Below are positions 59,198 to 64,000 of a stretch of DNA of 64,000 bases, piece by piece. The notes below the pieces were generated by a model that was not told the DNA's origin, did no database searches, and saw nothing but the letters and a program-made list of their open reading frames with translations. The stretch lies in NCBI GenBank assembly GCA_000149225.2, contig CM000687.1:796501-860500 (forward strand), read 5' to 3'. This DNA is from Lachancea kluyveri NRRL Y-12651 (Eukaryota; Ascomycota; Saccharomycetes; Saccharomycetales; Saccharomycetaceae). Within the stretch, counting starts at the first letter, position 1, and each line of letters starts with the position of its first letter. Both the position numbers and the translations under genes were made by a program.

Positions 59198-60853
59198 TTA
59201 TACTACATAATCACGAATGGCTTGCCTAAACTTTTCAAACCCTTCTAAATTGTCCAATCGCTCATTTAGGAGCAGTTCCCTTTCACTAGGAATGTACTTA
59301 TCCGTAACAAAATCCATATCCTTTTCGCGCACAAATCCATCTCTTTTGAATGCCCACCACACTAGCCAACACGCGAGAAATATGAATAGCTCAACGTAGT
59401 AGGAGAAAAAACTTGTTACATCCATAGGACTAGATGAGGACCAGCCCTGCACTAGAATGATAAAAGAAACGGATATTATGACAAAGTATGGGCCATAAGG
59501 ATAGGTCCAATTGACGAATTTCAACTCGTGCGTTTTGCCCTGCCTGGACAATCCTCTTCTAAACCTTATGGATATGACACCAATGGATAACCAGGCAATT
59601 TGGTTCGATACACCGACCAAATTCTGCAACCATATCCATAAAGTTCCTGCTCCAATAAAGCTGGAGCCAAAGCACAGGCCACCTACCGCCCAGGTAACCA
59701 GAACGGCTACGTACGGGACTTGGTACCAATTGGTTCTAGTGACCAATTTGGGGAAAAAATAGCCTTCCAAGCCCAAATTGAATAGAATTCTGCTACCGGC
59801 AAATAAGGCGTGGTTGCAAGCACTGACAACGCTCGTCAAAATTACGGCGTTCATAAACGACCCTGCAGCCTTGGAGCCGACCATTTGGAAAACGATAGTA
59901 AATGGAGAGGTCATGACAGATTTTTCGCTCAAGTTTGGATAATCGTAAGGAACATTCATACCGATGAAGAATACCGTGAAAATGTAAAAAATCAAAATCC
60001 TCCAAAATACAGTCTTGATAACTTTTGGAGTGTTTCTCACCGGGTTCTTTGTTTCACCACTGGTTAAAGTGATGGATTCAGTCCCACCGTAGGCAAAACT
60101 AGCAGAGACAAAAAGTGTAGCAAATCCTCTGAAGCCGTTTACGAACGGAGCGTCCCCGCGAGTCCAATTTCTAAACCCAATGTATTCGTGTTGTTCGTTG
60201 TGACCAACGTTTGCAACAATGGACAGGATGAAAAAAATAATAATCGCAATAACTTTCAACATAGCCAACCAATACTCTGCTTCACCGTAGATTTTAACAT
60301 GAATAACGTTTAGAAACAGCAAAAATACCCAGAATATCAACGAGGCGATCCAGTAGGGAAACCCTGATTCTGAAGTTTTCCAGTAGTCCAGGACTAGCTG
60401 TAGCGCCGTGAGGTCACTGGCGACAGACACTGCATCATTAAACCAGTAATTGCACATCAGTGCGAACGCGAATGACTCGGAGCCAAACTTTTTTGCAAAT
60501 GAACAGAACGATCCAGAAATTGGCATATAGGTAGACATCTCGCCCAAAGAAAGGAGTGTGGCATAGACTATCAAACCGATTATTGAGTAATTTATAAGTA
60601 AAGAGGCAGGGCCACCCAGGTGTAAAGCACGGCCTGTGCCCAAGTATAACCCTGTACCGATAACACCAGCAATGGCGATCATGTTAACGTGACGAGGGCT
60701 CAAAGACCGATTCAAGTGCTCCCTGACATTGTTGTCGGTGGTCAGACCCTCGAGGGAAGGCTGTTCTAAATCAGAACTATAATTCTCGTCAGCAATGGAG
60801 ATGTATTGCTCTGGAGTAACCTTATCCTTTGCCATGTACCAAATCCTTAGCAT
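59198..60853 (-). CDS. Amino-acid permease (YAT/AAT family)
   Basis: 551 residues from the ATG at 60853; an ATG six codons later (60835) is equally possible. The hydrophilic N-terminus is followed by about 12 membrane segments beginning NRSLSPRHVNMIAIAGVIGTGLYLGTGRAL, the TM1 signature of fungal amino-acid permeases. SLGEMSTYMPISGSF, FAYGGTESITLTSGETKNP and SACNHALFAGSRILF are further family boxes. It imports amino acids by proton symport at the plasma membrane; substrate specificity (basic, neutral or other) cannot be read from sequence by eye, so no symbol is given. It lies between the RTP1 and ETP1 homologues, a likely species-group-specific insertion. Confidence 0.93.
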   Translation of the reverse strand: MLRIWYMAKDKVTPEQYISIADENYSSDLEQPSLEGLTTDNNVREHLNRSLSPRHVNMIAIAGVIGTGLYLGTGRALHLGGPASLLINYSIIGLIVYATLLSLGEMSTYMPISGSFCSFAKKFGSESFAFALMCNYWFNDAVSVASDLTALQLVLDYWKTSESGFPYWIASLIFWVFLLFLNVIHVKIYGEAEYWLAMLKVIAIIIFFILSIVANVGHNEQHEYIGFRNWTRGDAPFVNGFRGFATLFVSASFAYGGTESITLTSGETKNPVRNTPKVIKTVFWRILIFYIFTVFFIGMNVPYDYPNLSEKSVMTSPFTIVFQMVGSKAAGSFMNAVILTSVVSACNHALFAGSRILFNLGLEGYFFPKLVTRTNWYQVPYVAVLVTWAVGGLCFGSSFIGAGTLWIWLQNLVGVSNQIAWLSIGVISIRFRRGLSRQGKTHELKFVNWTYPYGPYFVIISVSFIILVQGWSSSSPMDVTSFFSYYVELFIFLACWLVWWAFKRDGFVREKDMDFVTDKYIPSERELLLNERLDNLEGFEKFRQAIRDYVV

Positions 60854-61891
60854 ATTACACCTGCATAATAATGGTACATATTCGAAAAACGAACTACTTT
60901 TTATACAAGATGCTTTGTTTCAGACCTTGTCCTTCAATGAGAAGGACATTGACTGGAGGAACCTCACGGCTAGTTTCCGTGTAAAGGTATATGTGGTGAA
61001 ACTCTTTTGAAAGCCACAGTTGTTTACTACATGATGTTGCTCGGAGCTTTAAGTAAAATAGTGATGGCACACCGATGCAAAGTGCTGCAAGAAACTTTGA
61101 AAAAGAAAAATCAGTCCAGTTAGTCCTTGGCCATAAGGCTTGGCATTGACGGCCCACTGAAATCTTGTAGAATCAATGGACGTTGCAATCTGGTATACGA
61201 ATATAGGCTGTAATACTTGCGGGGACTGGTGCCAACGGTACGTGGATTCGTCGTCTCGTAGCGGTCTCTGATACTTCGGGTAACTCATTCTAAGCTTTGT
61301 GTCTGAGTTCTTAGTGCGTGTTGGGCTGCAAGTTGCTACACCTTACAAATGTCTTGCGTTTTCCAGTGTCTTGATATTAATACGAAGTTGTTTTAAACCA
61401 GTGCTTTCTGAAGTCAGCCGCAAACAATAAAACACGGCACCAAATCGACAGTTGTAAAAAAAAAAAAAGTAATAGATGTGTGTGCGTACACAGTAAAAAA
61501 CACTATTTGGATGTCAAAGACCACTTGGTGTCTAGCCTCTGCGGTTGCCTCTTCTAGTGTTTTAATCACTAGGTGTACAGTCGGCAGCGGATTCGCCGAC
61601 ATCAGGGAAATTACACCGTAGCTTGCGACGTGACGGAATACAAGAGTTCAGTTTGCTAAAGCTCACGAATTTAGTAGACGTCAGAGTCGACGGTTCTTTA
61701 GTAGTATAGCGTAGAATTCATCATCTTTCTTTCCATGAGATTGTTGTTTGTTTTTGTTTTTTTCCTTTTTTCCATCACTTAATCTCAATTCCTTGTCGGC
61801 GGACTGTGAAGCTGATGAAGGCGAATCGTTTTATCATCTTTTCAGCGCACTGCCTGTATTGCATAAGGGAGGCAAAGGTAAAAGAGTGCAG
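60854..61891. promoter_or_regulatory. Divergent region permease/ETP1
   Basis: 1.04 kb between divergent starts. No gene is supported; short frames such as 60894-61157 (-) lack recognisable content. The ETP1 frame is open from about 61748 but has no ATG before 61892. Confidence 0.5.
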
Positions 61892-63538
61892 ATGCCCACC
61901 CAATACCGTGTATTAATCGAGCTGGATACTGAGGATCAAGTACAGGAGGCATACAAGTGTTTGAAAAGCGAAGAGGAACTGCAACCAGGTCAAGGAAATC
62001 ATCAATCAGGGGACAAAGCTGGTGTAAATAGCAATAGCAAGGATTGGAGAATTGGACAAATCGGAATATCTGGAATCAACAAATTTGAAATGTCTCTGAT
62101 AATGAAAGGCAAAAGTGAACCCATAGTTTCTGAATTTTTGGGCCATGGTATCATACGCCTATTCAAAACAAGCGATGCGGCATCTGCAGTAGAAGAGTGC
62201 AATCTAACCAGAGTCCAAGGCGATGACACAATGGTAAGTATTCTTTTTGTGCCAACGTATCTTACGGCTCATGAGTTGCTTCAGTACTTTCTTGGAGATG
62301 GAGTCGTTAGTAAAATATCACATTTCAGAATTTTAAGGAATTTTAAGGATATGGGGTTTAAATTTATGGTTTTGATGAAGTTTAGAGACTCCCTGAGTGC
62401 CAAAAATTTTAAGGAAGAATTTAACGGTAAAAAGTTCAATGCTATGGATCCGGAGACGTGTCACGTTGTATATATCAAGGAGGTCGTGTTTAAAAAGAGA
62501 CTGCTTCCAGAGGACTGCAAATCGGACTTTCCCTATCTGTTGCATGATCCCTTTACGAATGAACTCACCACCAAGGGTATCGATCGAGAATTCCCCAGCT
62601 GTCCGGTATGCCTTGAACGCATGGACTCGGATATCACAGGCTTGATTACCATTCCATGCCAGCATACCTTCCACTGCCAGTGCTTGGACAAGTGGAAGGA
62701 TAGCCGCTGTCCGGTCTGCAGATATTCCAACCTAAAGCTCACCAGAGGGAACCTGTTGAAACAAGGCGGTGACGTGTGCTCGATATGTGGCGCTACTGAT
62801 AGTCTATGGATGTGCTTAATCTGCGGCAACGTAGGGTGTGGCCGTTACAACTCTAAGCATGCAATCCAGCATTACGAAAAAACGTCTCATTGTTTTGCAA
62901 TGGACATTGCCACACAACGGGTTTGGGACTACGCCGGAGACAACTACGTCCACAGGCTGGTCCAAAACGAAGTAGATGGGAAGCTGGTAGAAGTTGGATC
63001 ATCCTCCCGCGAAGGTGGCAATATGAAACACAATAAGGAGTACCATCTCGAGTACGTCCAGGTACTAATCTCCCAACTAGAATCCCAAAGAGAGTACTAC
63101 GAGAGTAAATTGCAGCAGACGTACGAACTAATAGACACCAAGAAGGACAAAACCGACGACATTAAACAACTGCAGGAGTCCGTGAGACAGCTGAAACTGC
63201 AGGTGGGCTTCTCGCAAGAAGCCCACAGGGTGAACCTAGAACGACTTGAAAATGAGTTGAAGGGCGAAAGGCTGGTCACCAAGGGCCTTCAAGAGAACTT
63301 GGACCATATCACGAAGAAGTACGAAAAGTTGCAAAAAGACCACGACACAGCGCTCCAACAGAAGCAAGATCTACAGGAACAGGTGACAGACCTCATGTTC
63401 TACCTCGAGTCGCAGGAGAAATTTAAAGATGCAGATGAAAGTGTCAAAGAGGGAACCATTATAGTGAAACCCAGGAATCAAACTAGTGCTGCCAATAAGA
63501 AAAAGAACAAAAAAAAAAACCAAAAAGGTAGGTGTTGA
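61892..63538 (+). CDS. ETP1: BRAP2-like RING/UBP zinc-finger protein Etp1
   Basis: 548 residues from the ATG at 61892 (MPTQYRVLIELDTED); S. cerevisiae Etp1 is 585. Domains in order: an N-terminal BRAP2/RRM-like region to about residue 225; RING-H2 from Cys237 (CPVCLERM, CQHTFHCQCLDKW, CPVC); a ZnF-UBP from Cys296 (CSICGATDSLWMCLICGNVGCGRY, ending HCFAMDIATQRVWDYAGDNYVHRL); then a long coiled coil (about 385-515) and a Lys/Asn-rich tail. Human BRAP2 is a ubiquitin ligase in Ras/MAPK signalling; yeast Etp1 acts in ethanol tolerance and protein turnover. It corresponds to YHL010C. It is convergent with the partial gene at the right edge. Confidence 0.94.
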   Translation: MPTQYRVLIELDTEDQVQEAYKCLKSEEELQPGQGNHQSGDKAGVNSNSKDWRIGQIGISGINKFEMSLIMKGKSEPIVSEFLGHGIIRLFKTSDAASAVEECNLTRVQGDDTMVSILFVPTYLTAHELLQYFLGDGVVSKISHFRILRNFKDMGFKFMVLMKFRDSLSAKNFKEEFNGKKFNAMDPETCHVVYIKEVVFKKRLLPEDCKSDFPYLLHDPFTNELTTKGIDREFPSCPVCLERMDSDITGLITIPCQHTFHCQCLDKWKDSRCPVCRYSNLKLTRGNLLKQGGDVCSICGATDSLWMCLICGNVGCGRYNSKHAIQHYEKTSHCFAMDIATQRVWDYAGDNYVHRLVQNEVDGKLVEVGSSSREGGNMKHNKEYHLEYVQVLISQLESQREYYESKLQQTYELIDTKKDKTDDIKQLQESVRQLKLQVGFSQEAHRVNLERLENELKGERLVTKGLQENLDHITKKYEKLQKDHDTALQQKQDLQEQVTDLMFYLESQEKFKDADESVKEGTIIVKPRNQTSAANKKKNKKKNQKGRC

Positions 63539-63693
63539 GGGCTCAACTGGTTCTGTTAGAGACTGTCCTCAGCCCTGCCAAGGACCAAGAACAGCTTTGG
63601 CAGCTGACTCAACCGGTTACGGGCAAATCTACGGCGTTCCGTTTAGTACTCCACGGCAATGGTCGATACCACAGGCCTGAAACAGGATTGCTC

Positions 63694-64000
63694 TCAGAAT
63701 ATGAACCTTGATCGAAACTGTTTTCCAACGCTCTCGATGTGCTTCAGAGTCCTCTCCGGTTTGAGGAAACTCTCAAAACTTAGGATATCATCGTTATTCT
63801 CAGTTTCCCGGATTTCGTCGGCTTTTTCTTGAAAGCGAGATATCAAAGCGGAAATATTCGCACTAACCGTTGTGGTCACCCGGACGGCTGTCTTCGGTTT
63901 GGGGGGATGCGCCATTCCTTTGGAAAATTTTTCTTTTCGTCTCTTCCTCATCTCCTGGAAAATTGCGTATCGTTTCCAGACAACCGCTTCATCCGAAGTA
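63694..64000 (-). CDS. Unidentified gene, 3' part (runs off the window)
   Basis: The frame is open from the right edge to the stop at 63694-63696, at least 101 codons visible; an in-frame Met lies at 63951 but upstream codons (SDEAVVWKRYAIFQE) continue to the edge, so the real start is outside. The visible part is basic and then mixed-charge (HPPKPKTAVRVTTTVSANIS, EKADEIRETENNDDILSF) and ends FRSRFIF. I do not recognise it. No membrane segment is seen. It is convergent with ETP1 (155 bp apart). Confidence 0.6.
   Translation of the reverse strand, partial: TSDEAVVWKRYAIFQEMRKRRKEKFSKGMAHPPKPKTAVRVTTTVSANISALISRFQEKADEIRETENNDDILSFESFLKPERTLKHIESVGKQFRSRFIF

Overview
This window is nuclear DNA from a budding yeast of the family Saccharomycetaceae. 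Nearly every gene is readily recognised as the counterpart of a Saccharomyces cerevisiae gene. Intergenic regions carry long poly(dA:dT) tracts, the few introns have yeast-type signals (GTATGT/GTACGT, TACTAAC-like branch points, AG), and the reading frames make sense under standard codon meaning. S. cerevisiae gene names and order below are from memory. Genes that lie on several S. cerevisiae chromosomes (YBR288-291, YHR001-004, YKL027-032, YMR069-076, YMR185, YHL008/YHL010) are interleaved here as single copies. That is the pattern of a species that did not go through the yeast whole-genome duplication, for example in the Zygosaccharomyces/Torulaspora or Lachancea/Kluyveromyces groups. I cannot name the species.

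Layout. 0.3-7.3 kb: a KRE2/KTR-family mannosyltransferase, QCR10 (respiratory complex III, spliced), FOX2 (peroxisomal beta-oxidation) and APM3 (AP-3 adaptor, spliced). 7.6-15.7 kb: SNF5 (chromatin remodelling), BSD2 (ubiquitin-ligase adaptor), CTP1 and LEU5 (mitochondrial carriers) and a TCD1/TCD2 tRNA-modification enzyme. 15.9-25.2 kb: TFA1 (TFIIE), MAE1 (malic enzyme), an OPT1-like oligopeptide/glutathione transporter and NEM1 (lipid phosphatase). 27.2-36.6 kb is gene-poor: a Gln-rich zinc-finger protein, NAT4, then about 4.8 kb with no credible gene before MOT3. 37-49 kb: TVP18 (spliced), a CHY/RING ubiquitin ligase with no S. cerevisiae equivalent that I know of, an IXR1/ABF2 HMG-box protein, IRC21, a copper amine oxidase, a PDCD5-like protein (spliced) and RCO1. 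49-64 kb: PDS5, a formate/nitrite-transporter-family protein (YHL008C), RTP1, an amino-acid permease, ETP1, and the 3' part of an unidentified gene running off the right edge.

The genes are independent housekeeping loci, as is normal for yeast, in tandem, divergent and convergent arrangements with no operon logic. Functional themes are mitochondrial metabolism (QCR10, CTP1, LEU5, MAE1), peroxisomal or amine metabolism (FOX2, amine oxidase) and transcription/chromatin (SNF5, TFA1, MOT3, RCO1, PDS5, NAT4).

I found no tRNA, rRNA, transposon, centromere or viral fossil that I can support. The points most worth a second look are: compact introns in APM3, TVP18 and the YMR074C homologue; the missing start codon of IXR1; the large non-coding region upstream of MOT3; the CHY/RING and amine oxidase genes; and a perfect 12-bp inverted repeat upstream of NEM1.
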